Shown: positions 35,451-47,800 of the stretch, in pieces
Numbering within the stretch: the stretch's first letter is position 1
Layout of the letters: every line of letters starts with the position of its first letter
DNA from: Beta vulgaris subsp. vulgaris
Taxonomy: Eukaryota; Streptophyta; Magnoliopsida; Caryophyllales; Amaranthaceae
Direction: 5' to 3'
Assembly (NCBI RefSeq): GCF_026745355.1
Contig: NC_079203.1
Location: 36,427,739-36,491,738 of the forward strand
DNA: 64,000 nucleotides
Notes under the pieces: model-generated
What the model saw: the letters and a program-made list of their open reading frames with translations, nothing else
What the model was told of the DNA's origin: nothing
Database searches by the model: none
Position numbers and translations under genes: made by a program

Positions 35451-36592
35451 TATCTCAAACATTGTGGTTTAACTCTTTTTAATTCCTTTGCTTCACGTCC
35501 GCCCTCTCTTCTCGTCTCATCTCATCTTTTTTGCCCTATTTCTTTGAAATAAGTTTTTATGGTGTTTTTTTTTTGGTTTTCTAATTGTGCATTTTTTTTT
35601 GTATAATTGATGACATAGCACATAGTATAAGAATTCAGGAGTAAGTTTTTAAAATTAATATTGACAGTATTGTAATAAGAGATTTTCTCTACGATAGTGT
35701 GTTTGGAAATTTAGAGGTAGAGATAGGATCGTAAAATATATAGTAATAATGATCATATACGATTGATATTGAGTTTGAATTTTGGGATTGTATGAGATAT
35801 TGAAAAATTAGGATCTCGTAATTTTACATTATGATTGCAATTATGTGTGTGTTTGTGCATGATTTTTTAGTTAAGATTAGAGTTGACAATGTACGTAAAG
35901 ATGTTTTGTATGCATAAAATGTAGTTTTTAAATCGTGTTTTTTTTTTTTATGCACTAAAAATAATTACACCTTAATGGATTTTTATGGAATCTTTTCACA
36001 TATATTTTAGAAGTGCTTATGATCAAATTTATTGCTTATCTCTAATATTTGTGTTATTTTTGTTCTTTAAGAATGCAATTTTGCAATCATCATAGACTTT
36101 GAATTAAATTTTATGAGAGACCTAGAATATAGAAAGGACAGTACATCATTTTATCATTCATCACACTCTCAAATTAACAAAATTGATAATCAAGGAAATT
36201 TGTCGCACTTTTTTTTTTCAAATTAAATTCTCGAACTTTAATATTTAATCCAACACATATAAATTTATGATCATTTCATTAGTTATTTTAACTTAATAAA
36301 ATGAGAAATTTTTTTTGAGGGAACTCACAAAATAAAAATTAACACTGTAATTCTCTAGATAACCAAATATTTTAGAGATCTGGCGGTGGAATGTAGGGAT
36401 TATGATATATGCATCCAGGTTTTTTTAACGTAATATCATGTTAACTTGCCTTTCGAGAATGGTGATCGATGGTTAACGACATTCACAGTCACATAAAAAG
36501 GCTAAGGGAGAAGAGATGGGTTGTGCAAGGAGAGGGAAAAGAGAAGAAGAAAACGTTTATTATAACTCTTAATAATTTTTAAAAACCTAATA
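35451..36592. other. AT-rich intergenic sequence
   Basis: Presumed upstream region of the PWR-like gene. I see no coding exon or complete repeat. Confidence 0.5.
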
Positions 36593-36849
36593 CTTCCTCC
36601 GTTTCTTTTTACTTGCAACAGTTTGACTTTTAAACTATTCACCAACTCTACTTAGTTTATGTTTGGTGATTTATAGTTAAGGAAAAACATATTCATGTGG
36701 GATCTTGTTAGATTCATCTGAAAGTATATTTTTCGAATATATACTTTATATAATTTTTATTTATCGGTAAGTAAACTTATTGATGGTTAAAATTATACAT
36801 TGGTAAGCGTGAAAGTCAAATTGTTGCAAGTAAAAAGAAACAGAGGAAG
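36593..36849. mobile_element. Stowaway-like MITE
   Basis: Long terminal inverted repeats, left CTTCCTCCGTTTCTTTTTAC and the matching complement at the right ending AAACAGAGGAAG, are bounded by TA on both sides (36591-36592 and 36850-36851). The 257-bp element has no coding capacity. Confidence 0.87.
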
Positions 36850-38011
36850 TAAAAGATAAACAAGGTGTGTGTGTGTATACCAAGGATTTGAGAATCCTCT
36901 TTCAGATTAACAATAAAATCATTCCAATAGTAAGTAAATTACTAGTTGTTGGTGACATTTTACTATGTCTTAAGGAAATAATTTTCCATCAAAACAAAAA
37001 ATGAGATATTTTTCCATTTTCTAATAAAATATTTATGTTATTCTCTTTTAAACGAAATTCTTAAAACTCTCATGCTTCTTAACACATAATTCTGACCATT
37101 AATATATTTGATTGTATATAAGTAAAATTCATTAAAAGTTGCCCTTTTGAAATCATAAAATGTGATAAATCTAAAGACATCTCACATTCATTTATATATA
37201 TTCTACTAGAAAAAATACGGTCAATGTGACTATATGGATAGTGCAAAAGTCAAAATTTTGCTAATTTTGAAAACGTAGAAAGTAACTTTTAGTTAATTAA
37301 GAAAATATCGTTATTAAGTTGAATAATGAACATGTATCCTTGAGTGGTGTGGATAAACAAATTGCAATCCCTAAGGAAAATTCTTAACATAGAACATGAT
37401 GCCATGATTTGATAATTTAACTAGTGTGTGGCCCAAGCGATGTCTCGGGTGTTACTGTTTATATTTTTACATAACTTAACTCTTGTATTTATTGTTTGTG
37501 GAAATAGTGTTACACACACACACATATATATACATAATATTTAATAAATAAAATTTAATAAATTTGAGTTCCTTCATTACCAATCCAATAGAGTTGATGC
37601 ATCTATATTATCTGGATTGATAAATAACCTTGTGTATCTTCCTGTGATCAGAAAATAAGCTGAAACTGAACATGAAATTTAAATTAAAACCTCAGCTATA
37701 AATATTACGAAAGATAATTAGTATTATCACTTTTAAGAAAATCATTTCAATTTGTGTAAGAATCGCACCATTTATTTTTCTAACATACACCCCACAAGCC
37801 AATAATGTGTTGTACTGGCTTGCACTTTGTTGAACTTGGTTTTCATATTCACTAACAAATTGGTTCATAAGAACCAATCTAATAGCAACGCAGCTGCATC
37901 AACATTGAAAGATGGAAAACTACATTATTTCAAATTGAAAATAAATTATTATAGTATAAAATATAATAAATTTGAATATATCGATAATCCATACTCAATA
38001 TGAAACTAATA

Positions 38012-38243
38012 CTCCATCCGTTTTAAAATATAAGGCATTCATGTTTTACCAAAATTTACTTTGACCACAAATATCTCGCATAATATGATAAATAAAAATT
38101 ATAAACTACCATTGGATTTGTCTTGAAAAATACTATAATAACATTATTTTTAAAAAATTTCTATCAACATATATTGAGAGCAATTAACGATCAAAGTTCG
38201 ATTTCGAACATCGTGTGTGCCTTATATTTTGGAACAGAGGGAT
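38012..38243. mobile_element. Stowaway-like MITE within the large Helitron
   Basis: The left end CTCCATCCGTTTTAAAATAT and the complement of the right end ATCCCTCTGTTCCAAAATAT align, both followed by AAGGC. TA dinucleotides flank the element. It is about 230 bp and non-coding. Confidence 0.75.
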
Positions 38244-38346
38244 TAAAAAAGATTAATAAATATAAGTGTGAACACCTTTTATCTAGAACAACAACCTCTT
38301 GCATGCAAGTTGTGTCATCGTCACAAACGATTGCATTACCTGCATG

Positions 38347-38982
38347 TAGAGATGGCCACCAGTGCGGGCCAATCCAGCCCATCCAACCCAGCCCACCTCG
38401 TGGGCCGTGTGGGTCGGGCTCGCAAAAAGCCCAGTCCAGCCCAGCTCGAACCGTGAAATTGGTGGGTGGGTCGTGGGCCAGATTTCTTGAGCCCAGCCCA
38501 CTAAAGCCCGCTACTAAAACCGCCCAGCCCGGACCACGAAACCGGTCCAGCCCAACCCATGAACCAGACCAGCCCGGTCCAAGTTATTATTAAATCAAAT
38601 TGTGTATATTTTAATCAAATTGTATATATTTTAATCAAATTGCATATATTATAATTCAATCAAATTTTAAAATAATGAAATTATTCATTAATTTTGATAA
38701 TTGTATATATTTTTATTCATTTTAAAGATTTTATATAACAATAATGAATAATTTCAATGATTAAATAATTTTGAAAAAAAAAATCTCATGCCGTCTCGCC
38801 AGCCCGGTCCAGCCCACTAGACCCACGAACCGCCAGAACCGCTTCAAACCGTGAAAACCAGTAACAGACCGGTGTGGGCCAAGACTTTTCAGCCCGCGGA
38901 CCAGCCCACCCAACCCATGAATTTCACGGTCCGGTCCTGGGCCGTGAAATCTCAGCCCAGCCCGCACCAGTGGCCATCACTA
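38347..38982. mobile_element. hAT-like non-autonomous element, 8-bp TSD cctgcatg
   Basis: The ends TAGAGATGGCCACCAGTGCG and (complement) TAGTGATGGCCACTGGTGCG are inverted repeats with the hAT-type TAGNGATGGC start. Perfect 8-bp duplications cctgcatg flank it (38339-38346 and 38983-38990). Both arms are GC-rich arrays of cagccca and ggtcc words forming long imperfect palindromes. The centre is AT-rich with taatcaaattgtatatatt repeats. Confidence 0.92.
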
Positions 38983-39098
38983 CCTGCATGTATGACATTC
39001 CCTAAAATATCTACAATATATATATTTTAAGAATCAACATGTTAGAGGGGAAATAGTATGTGTATTTAATTTGTTAAAAAAATTAATGCACAATGTAC

Positions 39099-39283
39099 CT
39101 AAAAGATTGGTGTCATTGAAATTGCAGACTTCTATTGATTGAAGGGAAACCAACTTGTAAAAAACCATGGGATACATCCAATCAACTATATCACTGTTGT
39201 GGACGTTAGTTTCTTGTGTTATATGAAGTCGATATTGATTTGGAACAATGACATAATTTTTATTGATCGGGACAACTTGAACC
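39099..39283 (-). pseudogene. RPA1-like OB-fold exon in the Helitron
   Basis: The 185-bp segment has a clean acceptor (TTTTCACAG) and donor (TTTTAG then GTACA). It encodes a block with VQVVPINKNYVIVPNQYRLH and ITQETNV, resembling the N-terminal OB fold of plant replication protein A1-like proteins (VVP...Y...Y.I.F...T.V pattern). RPA1-like genes are known in plant Helitrons. No companion RPA exons were found, so it is probably a remnant. The family call rests on pattern only. Confidence 0.4.
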
Positions 39284-41578
39284 CTGTGAAAACAATATAT
39301 CGTCCAAGCATATGACCACATAAGCACAAATGTTGTTAGTTGTACCAATAGACCTAAAACATCCTATAAAAGAAACAAAAATAGGAAAGGTCTCAGCAGA
39401 TGCTTTGGCAATTATAATAGGGGAGAAAGCAAGGTAAGAGCATTAAGCCTCATTTCCCGAGCTTTTGTAAGGTTACAGCTACATGTCATTCACTACAGAA
39501 AATACAAAAGCATAAGGACGCGATAAGTAAGCAACATATAAGAGCAAGACTATGCTTATTTTTTCTGTCCTGTCAAGGGTCGATAAATAGCTGAACTGTA
39601 GAAGACCGCACACATGAAGGGACGCAATTACGGCTATAATAGTTGATAACGCTAATTGGAGCCTTAAGGTATTAATGTGAATCTAGTTGCCCACAATGAG
39701 AGAGAGAACTATCCAAAAATGGGATAAACATAAGGATTTCAAGATCTATAATTCTAGGTTGTCGTGGACTAGAAAAAGAACTTTATCGGATACAAGCAGG
39801 TTACATCAACAGAGGAAAGAAAAAGCCTATTACACAAAAAATATGAAGCCAAAACTCAGAAAATGATCCCAATATATTAACACCCCCAATCCCTCCCCCG
39901 GTTATGAAAACTCAAGAAGATTCAAGAAAATCAAACAATATATATTATTGGCACCGGTTTTACTATTTGCGGAATGGTAATTACTGTCAATCTATCACTA
40001 CATTTGATAATTCTACTTTATATTTTTTACTGATTAAGATGTCGTGCAGTCACTCTTATTGCTAGCCTCTAGTCATCTTGGCACCTAGTAATCCCACTCA
40101 TATTGTGCCATGTGACTAGGAATTCGTGATTTTAGAACCTGATTGTCATGGTAAACCTTCATATAGTAGTGCTTCAGGCTTTAAGGAGATCTGATGAATT
40201 GAAATAAATGAAAATGAAAAAGAACCCTTTTATAATGGGAGTTATAAGGTCAGTGCAGACTTGATTTTCTTCTCATCCAAGGGACCCTGAAACCACCAGT
40301 GGGCCCAAGATTGTCTATTAGGATTTAGGATGGCTGCTACCTGCTGATATAGTTTTCCAAGAAACAAAAGCAATTAAAATTGAAAGATAATGCAAGTGGG
40401 GAGGTTTGAACACAAATTATGGAGTCTTGAATAATTCAAACCATATGAAACATAACATATTAGTGACAAACCAATAACATATAAGCAGACTTAGTGAGAA
40501 AATTCATTGAACATCACTTACATTAGACCTAATAGTTGCCAAATAATGTGTGTTCTTTACATTATTATAAAATCAAACGACATTCTAATTCTCCAAGAGA
40601 AAGCATAAAATGTGGATCATACTTCTGGATACTATGAATTGTGCAATCTATATAAAATTCCTCAACAAATTATATGCATCAAATGAGTACACAAGCTCCT
40701 TGTTTCCTTTTGAAATAGTGATATACTAAAGTATAATATTCAAATATCAGTAATTTTTCCTCTCAAAAAAAATAATATATCAACAGTTTTTAGCTGGTTA
40801 GATGGTAGGAAAGAATAGAAATGGAAGGAAGATAAATGGAAGGATTTATACTCCCTTCCTTCTTGATAAACCATTTTAATCTATTGTTTTTTTGTGCAAA
40901 TTTTTTTCTACTGTATCACTATACTCTCGTCATCTCAAAATTCAGTGCCAGTCAAAATTATGATTCTCCCGAACTCAGTTATGAGAGGATAAAGATGATG
41001 GAGATTGGAGAAAATAGAAGAGTTAAAAGAGCTTGTTTAGCTTTTCTTTACAATATATTAAGAGTAAAATGGTCATTGTTCTACTATGTAACAGTATAGT
41101 AACCTCAATGGCATCATATTGATTTCAACCTAAAAATAATATATCATAGAGAAACACCCTTAACAAATGGCATCATGTTTGTGCATAAGTGTGTATGTTT
41201 AAGCAGTTAAGGATATCAGTTTATAACTTAAGAGTAAAGTATTCCTTGCTTCTAGTGATATCAGTGCTTGACTACAAAATTTTGTTAACCAATTGATCCA
41301 CAAACATCCACTTATCACAACATATTATTCAAATTAAGCTCATTTGTGGAGCAATTGTTTCTTGGTTCAACCAACTAAGATGCAGCAGACTGGTTCACAA
41401 GTAGCTAAGAAGAAACCTGGTTCCATTGAAGAGTAATTAGTACCATAGCAATAAACTAAACAGCAAAATGAACCAGATTGAGCAAAATTCGAAATCGCAT
41501 ATAAACGCCTCAACCTTTAATTCATTATAATTTAGAGAAATAAATGTCAAAGACAGATAGAGGCAAAGATTTATAAAC
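39284..41578. other. Helitron interior without recognised gene
   Basis: This AT-rich stretch lies between the RPA1-like exon and the INCENP-like exons. A minus-strand patch near 40260-40330 reads partly open, but I could not assign it. It does not contain an obvious continuation of the INCENP C-terminus. Confidence 0.4.
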
Positions 41579-42859
41579 CTGGTCGATGTCAGTATAAACT
41601 TCTTGTTTGGAACTTCTTCTTCTTCTTCCTCTTCATCGTCTGAACAGTGGTATGGTGAGATATCATATGACTGTTGAATATTGGGTCGGTCGGTTGACTT
41701 AACATTTTTATCAACATTAGGTGTTGAACTCTCAGCCATGTTCGCGGTGCCTAATTATAAAGACAATCACAACTTTTTCAAAGTGACATTTCACCAGATA
41801 CGAAGGGATACAGAATGCAGATTAGGCAAATTATAATTCATCTATGCCCAATACGACATTTGTTAATCGAACCCTCTAGTAGCCCCCTGTACCAGCATCT
41901 ACCTTTTTTACCAAAATTTATTTCTATCATTAACCCTTCTAATCAACATTTAGATTTTCATCCCACCCAAAATTCCAAATACACATGCCATATGCCCACT
42001 TTTGTGGTACTTAAAAATTGATTTGCAAGAGCCACATAGAGCATAATAATGCAAAGAGGCATGATTTTAACTTTTCAATAGCAGATGATCTCATTGACAT
42101 ATGGTGATTATTTAAGGTCGCTTACACACCATCATCTCTCATTCTATGATCCCCTACCACAACAAATCATTCACTGGTTGCCCTGAATTAGAGTTTATTC
42201 GATGCGCAACACAACTAATAGTGTGTAAGATGTTCATGTCGGTATCCTTAAACTTCTTTGGTTTCTACAAGTTGGATGCATGAAGAGGCCAAACATGCAA
42301 CATCGAAACAGAAAACTAAACTTCATTTGGACCTAAATAGATTGCAATACCGTAGGCTTCCACTTCGGAAATTCCAAATCTTCTAAGGTTTGGGTCTCCC
42401 AAAGAAATATAAATCAACTATCTTCATAAGAAAAATCAAAGGATAACATTCATCAAATAAGAAAAAGGCAGACATGATCACACACCCAAATGCTTCAAAT
42501 CTAGACAAAAGCAGACCAAGCGCCTTAAAAATCGATGTTTGCGCCTCGTTTATCCGATCCTTCTCCCAAAATCCATATAACTTCAAACTTCACAATCAAA
42601 TAAAAGAACATAAAATTCATCAAATACAATATGGACATACCTTTGCTACACATCTTGATTCCTCTCTCCAATCGTGAAGTTTTTCTCCGCTGTTTGTGCT
42701 ACAACCGGGCCTCTTCAACATGCTTTCTTTTCCTTTCCTTTTTTTTTTTCTTTCTTCTTCGTCTCTCTGTCTTTTCTTAGCTGCATTTTCAGCCTCTCTT
42801 TTCTTCCTTTCTTCCTCTTTCAATTTTTTCTTCCGTTCCATTTCCTTCATATTTTCTTA
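41579..42859 (-). pseudogene. INCENP-like C-terminal gene fragment (two exons)
   Basis: Exon A (42859-42641) encodes a charged helix (KEMERKKKLKEEERKKREAE, then AAKKRQRDEEERKKKRK), like the region before the IN-box of plant INCENP (Arabidopsis WYRD). Exon B (41750-41579) encodes QSYDISPYHCSDDEEEEEEE followed by VPNKKFILTSTR. Plant INCENP has QSYDISPY-CSDDE-acidic-KKFIPSWA there, so the Pro and Trp of the Aurora-binding box are replaced (ILTSTR). Both exons have good splice sites: acceptors CCAACAG and ATAATTAG, donors GTATGT and GTTTAT. Neither the N-terminal INCENP exons nor the final DPD.IF-type exon is visible. It sits inside the large Helitron on the same strand, so I read it as a captured, decaying fragment. 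Confidence 0.6.
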
Positions 42860-43210
42860 CTGTTGGGGAGTTCATTTCAGTCACAAAATTATGCCATTAT
42901 TGAATTTATAATTGAACTTTGATGTGCAATAATAATAATAAGAGGATTTAGGAGTGATTCGTGAATTAATGTGGGTTTTTTTGCTAAGGTTAAAAGCAAG
43001 AAAAATTCGCAAGCCATTAATTACGAAGTAGAAGAGTTTTTTAACGTTCATGGTGGATTTGAAGAGGTGAGAGGGAGGCATGAGTTATTACATTTATCAT
43101 CTATGACTGGAAGTCTGGAACTCTCTAAATAGGTCTTGACTCTTGACTGTCATATTATTAATTAAAATGTTATCTGTAATTTTATGAGATTATAAAGCAC
43201 TGAAAAACTT

Positions 43211-43267
43211 TAGATCAGTTGGTGAGATTAGTTGGGAATTCTTAACTAAGGTCTGCGGTTCGATTCT
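43211..43267 (+). other. Pol III A/B-box-like module in Helitron 5' region
   Basis: TAGATCAGTTGG (43211-43222) and GGTTCGATTCT (43257-43267) resemble tRNA A and B boxes with 46-base spacing. The corresponding place in the small Helitron has TAGCCTAGTGG and GGATCAAATCC 42 bases apart. The module is antisense to the Helitron, next to a GCCACGTGGC box. Whether it is transcribed is unknown. Confidence 0.5.
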
Positions 43268-43381
43268 GGAATTTACCGTCAATGCGCCACGTGGCGACCT
43301 CCTCTTATCACCAGAATTTTGCCACGTGTCTATTACTCAACAACGTCAAGTGATCATTATTTAAAAATATATCTGTATAGA

Positions 43382-43849
43382 TTACAATAAATATGCTATA
43401 AGAATTTGTTTTCAAGTTTCACTCATTCTTACTAGAAAATAATTACTATAAATAGTTTGATTTTTTTTGCTAAACCTTCGTATTGGAGTCTCCAAGTTGT
43501 AGACGCGGGAGAAATACATGATGCCACATTTATACGTGTTGGGAAATAATATATTATCTCATATGAATGTGAAGTAAAAGACTAGCTATGAAGGGAAAGG
43601 AGATAAAGAAGCGAGTCACCAAATAATCTCGTAAACAAAGTTTCATAACCTTGATTAGATCTTGTTATTGGAAGGGACAAACCAAAAAGGTCTAATATAA
43701 AACAAAATATGTCACCCCATATTCCTTAGAAACGGACTTATAACTCCATTGATCTCGAACAAAATCTGGCTTCAGGGTATTTTTTTAAGGTACAAAGAGA
43801 AGTTAGATCACTCTTCTTTCAAAGGAGAAATCTAACAAATGTAGAAGAA
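43382..43849. other. Intergenic sequence between Helitron and LINE
   Basis: AT-rich, without a recognised exon. It may include the 3' untranslated part of the decayed LINE. Confidence 0.45.
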
Positions 43850-45689
43850 CAAAATAAAGAAACTAAAGTAGAATCAACATCAGCGAAAAATTCAACCCCG
43901 GTAGCGGAATGACCTTTTTTGGAGATGTAATCCACTACCCTGTTGGCTTCTCAAAAAATGTGAACTGTGGATGATAAGAAAAATAATCAAGCTTACCACT
44001 ACCATGTTGACTGCAACCCTTCACTCCCAAAGGTTGCAGTTTAGGCCCAAAACAGCAGCCCTTCCAATCTGGTGAGATTTTTAATTTGCTGAGATTAGGT
44101 CGACATGAGGCCATTCCTCAGCCCCCATGCTTCTGCGACAAGAGCTAGCGTAGAACCAAAGTGATATGATTGAGCTGGCACAAAGTGACCGGAAGAATCT
44201 CGAAGGATAACTCCAGCGATAGGCGACAAGCCATCAAATTTTAGCTTTATATATCCTTGAGTTGGGCGATGCTACTGAACAATGATAGGTGGGGACCTGC
44301 AAGAATAAAGGAAAGAAGTAGTGAAAGAAAAATCCATTATTGGACGATCAATTTATTCCTAATGCGGGTGTCTTCCTTTATAATAGATGTGATCAATATT
44401 AATGAGCCTATTTTCAAATACTATAGAACTACGTTCTTTCCAAATGCTCCACATGCTATTCAAGGTCGTTCAGGATCAAATAAAACAGCAGTTTCAAAAG
44501 CATATGAAAAAGGTCCAAAAGGGATGGACAATAGGGTAGGAGAAGAATAAATGATGTATAATCTTAGGTTGCTCCGTATGACAAAGTTGACGTAGAAAAT
44601 CATTTGTAATCTTTCTTTGTTCTATATCTACCATAAAAGGGAGGCCATTTTGGAGCAATTGCCATAAGAAAATCTATATATTCGGGACAACATTAAGTTT
44701 CCAGATCCACTGAAACAACCATAGTGTACTTGAGGCATACCATGAGCAACATATTTTGTTGATTCGATCGGAAAATCACCAGATTTAGTAAGGCCTCAAC
44801 AAGGCGTGCCAGGTAGAGCATAGACAGGAATAAGAATACCTGAAATGCAGTGAATTATGTGAAAATGGACTAACTGATGTAGCAATGGAATATTCCATTA
44901 GTGAGAAGGCCTAACAGTTAGTTGAATATTCGCAATATTTGAAGGTTGCAAATTAAGAGTTTTGATTAGGCTTTATTCTGCACACCAATTGTCAAGCCAG
45001 AAAATAATTTGTTGTCCCATACCAATTTTTCAGTGAATACTTTTTCGCAAAAGGTCACGCGTCTGAAGAATGACTTTCCAAATATAGCATTCATTAGATT
45101 TAGATCGATATTCAAAGAAATTAAATAAGTGTTATGTAAAAACTTTTGGGGCATAAGATTAGGCCAGAGATTTGTTTTATTAGATAGAATTCTCCATCCC
45201 ATTTTGGCTAAATAATCATTATTAACATAAGCCATTTTGCAAAAATTTAATCCTCTATACTTTTGTGGTCCATAAATTTTTGAACAAGCTAGCTACCAAA
45301 GGTATATCCTAGTATAATTTGAACTATATTTCCAAAAAAATTTACGGTTAATAACATTAAGCGTAGAGATTCTTTTTGATGGAATCTTACTGGCAGCTAT
45401 AAAATAAGTCAGGAATGATTCCAAATGACTTTGAATAAGGATTGACTTACCAACCTTGTCAAGAGCTTAGTTTTACTATCCACTTTATGAATTAGTGAGT
45501 GGAAATCAGAGGGACAGACTTATACTTAAAAAAAACTACTCCTAGATAACGTCCCAAAAGACTTTAATGGACCGCTTTTGTTGATTAGCAATAAGTTTGG
45601 AAAATATGATTGTTGTTTTATGGAAATTTATAAGTTGGCCAGAGTTTTGACAAAAAGAATCGAGGAAGTTTGATGATTAATTGATGGTA

Positions 45690-47800
45690 GTAGATGATAT
45701 GTTGTGCCCGACAATGACCACGAGCCTTATTTGCGTCAAAAACTCAGGCGAGCAACGACCCTTGGGCGCTGGCAAGCCAACAGGCCAGGCAGCAAGCTGC
45801 GACAAGAGCGAAGAAGGCAACCATTAAGTTTTAGGCGTGTGACAACTTCGCTGGGTCATCTTCCGAAAGTTGTATCTCTTCTATAGGCGTGTCACCTATC
45901 ATTTCTAAGATCTTCAGGTCTAGTTTTCTAACGTAACTTGAATCACTTAAATCCAATATGTAGAACTTAAGTTATGATCAGAAGAGTGAACATGGTTCGG
46001 TTCTTATCAATTTGCAACTAACGTATTTCTTCATTTTCACCTCAACTTCACTCTTGAAAGGCATGTTGCGATCCTCATGAAAGATATCTTCACTTCGTAC
46101 GATTATAAGGATCAAGAAGAACATCCATTGAGCATATATTCATTGATCAAAAATTTCTATTCGTCAACTTCCTCTACAAGAATTATCCAATTCATCCAAA
46201 ATTGCTTCGAAAGCATCCAAATAGCTATGGAACTACCTGAAACATTAAGAAAACCACAAATAAAGCGTAATAGATCAAAAAGTATATAATTTATGCTAAT
46301 GACAGCTAAAATGCAACTATATAGAATAAAGTGCTCTAATAATGCAACCTAAATGTGTCTAAAAACTCTATATAAAAATGATGAAAATTTGTTGTTAGAA
46401 ACCACCTTTTACAATCACTTTTTTTTGTCCCAAACCACATTTAAATAAATTGGGCATGTAACCATCTTTTTTGTTCTTTTTTTTTTGAGAAACCACCACT
46501 TGCCAGAATCCAATGGTTCACTCAACTTTTCCAGCATCGACCAATTTTCAAACTTCCTTGTATTGGTTCATTTTCTTATTTCTTTTCCTTTACTTATGTG
46601 GAGATTAGATTGGAGGACAATATAAATACTCAATGGGATTTATATTATTCTCTCTTGCATTCTTTATTTTTCTTTAGAATAGTTTTACGTTCTCTTCTCT
46701 TTTCCTCCATGAACCCTAATTCTTGCTTCTCCATTAATGAAATCCTTTGAGGTATTTTATTCGTTTCTCTCTTTTATTCATTTATTGCTTTGAATTATGT
46801 TTTCGTTCGTAGATTTTGTTTTCATTATTTCATTCATGTTTGAGTAGTTTCTTTTTAGGATTTTGGGAATTTATTTATATTTATATAATATGAATCATTA
46901 ATAATATTTGTTGCGCTTGGAGTGGGAGGGTGGCTGCGAGTTGGTCTTTGGGGGTAGCAGAGGCTATGACAACTCGTTATGCGCTTGAGTTGGCCAAGAG
47001 ACTGGGGGTATGATGTGGTACTGCTGGAAGGCAGTTGTGATTCATGCCGCGAAGAATGAAATGAGGGGTGCTTCTCTTTTGTTTTGTATCTATCAGGATG
47101 TTATCCAATTCTCTCGTTTGTCAACTCTTTCTCTATTTCTCATGCTAAGCGAGCGGGCAACGTTGTAGCTCATTTGTTAGCTCGTTGGGAGTGTCCTAGT
47201 AGCAATGAGATTATATGTGGTTAGACTCTTTTCCCAAAGTATCACTACTTTGGTGGAGCTTGATTTAACGTAATTTTCTCTCTCTTTTCCCCAAAATATA
47301 ATATTTGTTGAGAATTTAATTGGTCATTCATATCTTTAATTGATTAGTTTTTTATTTTTAATCTTACAACCTGATCAATTGCCTGATTACATCATGTTAA
47401 CCAGAGTTACAATCAAAAGATTGACTTTTTAGAGGCTTACTTGCAATTAGCATATCTATTATGTTAGAGGCCATACTGCACATGTTGAATTGAGAGCGTT
47501 AAGACCTGATTGTAGGATTAACAATTGCTCTATATATGTGACCAATTAGATTGTTATTGATATTTTGATTGATCTTTAACTACAAACATGGTGAACCATT
47601 GCCTTATATCGTTTTCATTTGTTTGTCATTATTTCCATCAGTTTAATTCCTTCAATCCCATATTCGTTACTTTGTTTAGTTTTTCCAAACTTAAAAAGTC
47701 GAATTAAAACGACCATCTTCCTGTGGATTTGACCCTACTTACACAACTATATTATTAGAAGGTTTGCTAGGATTTATCTTTAACAGGTATACGATAACCT
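45690..47800. other. Unassigned sequence interrupting the LINE
   Basis: This block splits the LINE homology. Its first 200 bp are GC-richer than the surroundings and encode nothing recognised. The remainder is AT-rich apart from the RNase H-like remnant at 46905-47240. I could not find termini defining one insertion. Confidence 0.4.
46905..47240 (+). pseudogene. RNase H-like remnant of another LINE, plus strand
   Basis: Short blocks such as AEAMTTRYALELAKRLG and SHAKRAGNVVAHLLARWE match the RNase H-like (RVT_3) domain of plant LINE or LINE-derived proteins (the usual form is ...R.AN.VAH.LA). Frameshifts separate them. The strand is opposite to the surrounding LINE. Confidence 0.5.

Larger units (their letters stand above)
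37431..43381 (-). mobile_element. Large Helitron with gene fragments (5.95 kb)
   Basis: The plus strand runs A[CTAGTGTG...CTGTATAGA]T. On the minus strand it opens TCTATACAGATATATTTTT at 43381 and ends with the hairpin ACCCGAGACATCGCTTGGGCC followed by ACACACTAG at 37431. Both ends resemble those of the 262-bp Helitron at 903-1164, whose boundaries are proved by LTR comparison: TCTATA...ATATATT, a CCACGTGGC box, a Pol III-like module, and an ACCCGGGGCATAGCCCGGGCC hairpin. Inside, on the same strand, lie two INCENP-like exons and an RPA1-like exon. Two MITE-type elements have inserted later. No helicase or Rep domain is visible, so the copy is not autonomous. That both ends belong to one insertion is inference. 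Confidence 0.65.

Noticed and set aside
38123..38593. 156-codon plus-strand frame, Pro/Ser-rich at its end
   Set aside because: It runs from a MITE into the arm of the hAT-like element; composition only.
40836..41099. 87-codon plus-strand frame
   Set aside because: AT-rich chance frame inside the Helitron, next to a MITE-like end; no family resemblance.
42674..42922. Phe-rich plus-strand frames opposite the INCENP-like exon
   Set aside because: Antisense shadow of the Lys/Glu-rich coding exon.
43195..43330. Calling 43195-43330 an independent SINE
   Set aside because: The same module occurs at the same position in the related small Helitron, so it is treated as part of the Helitron.
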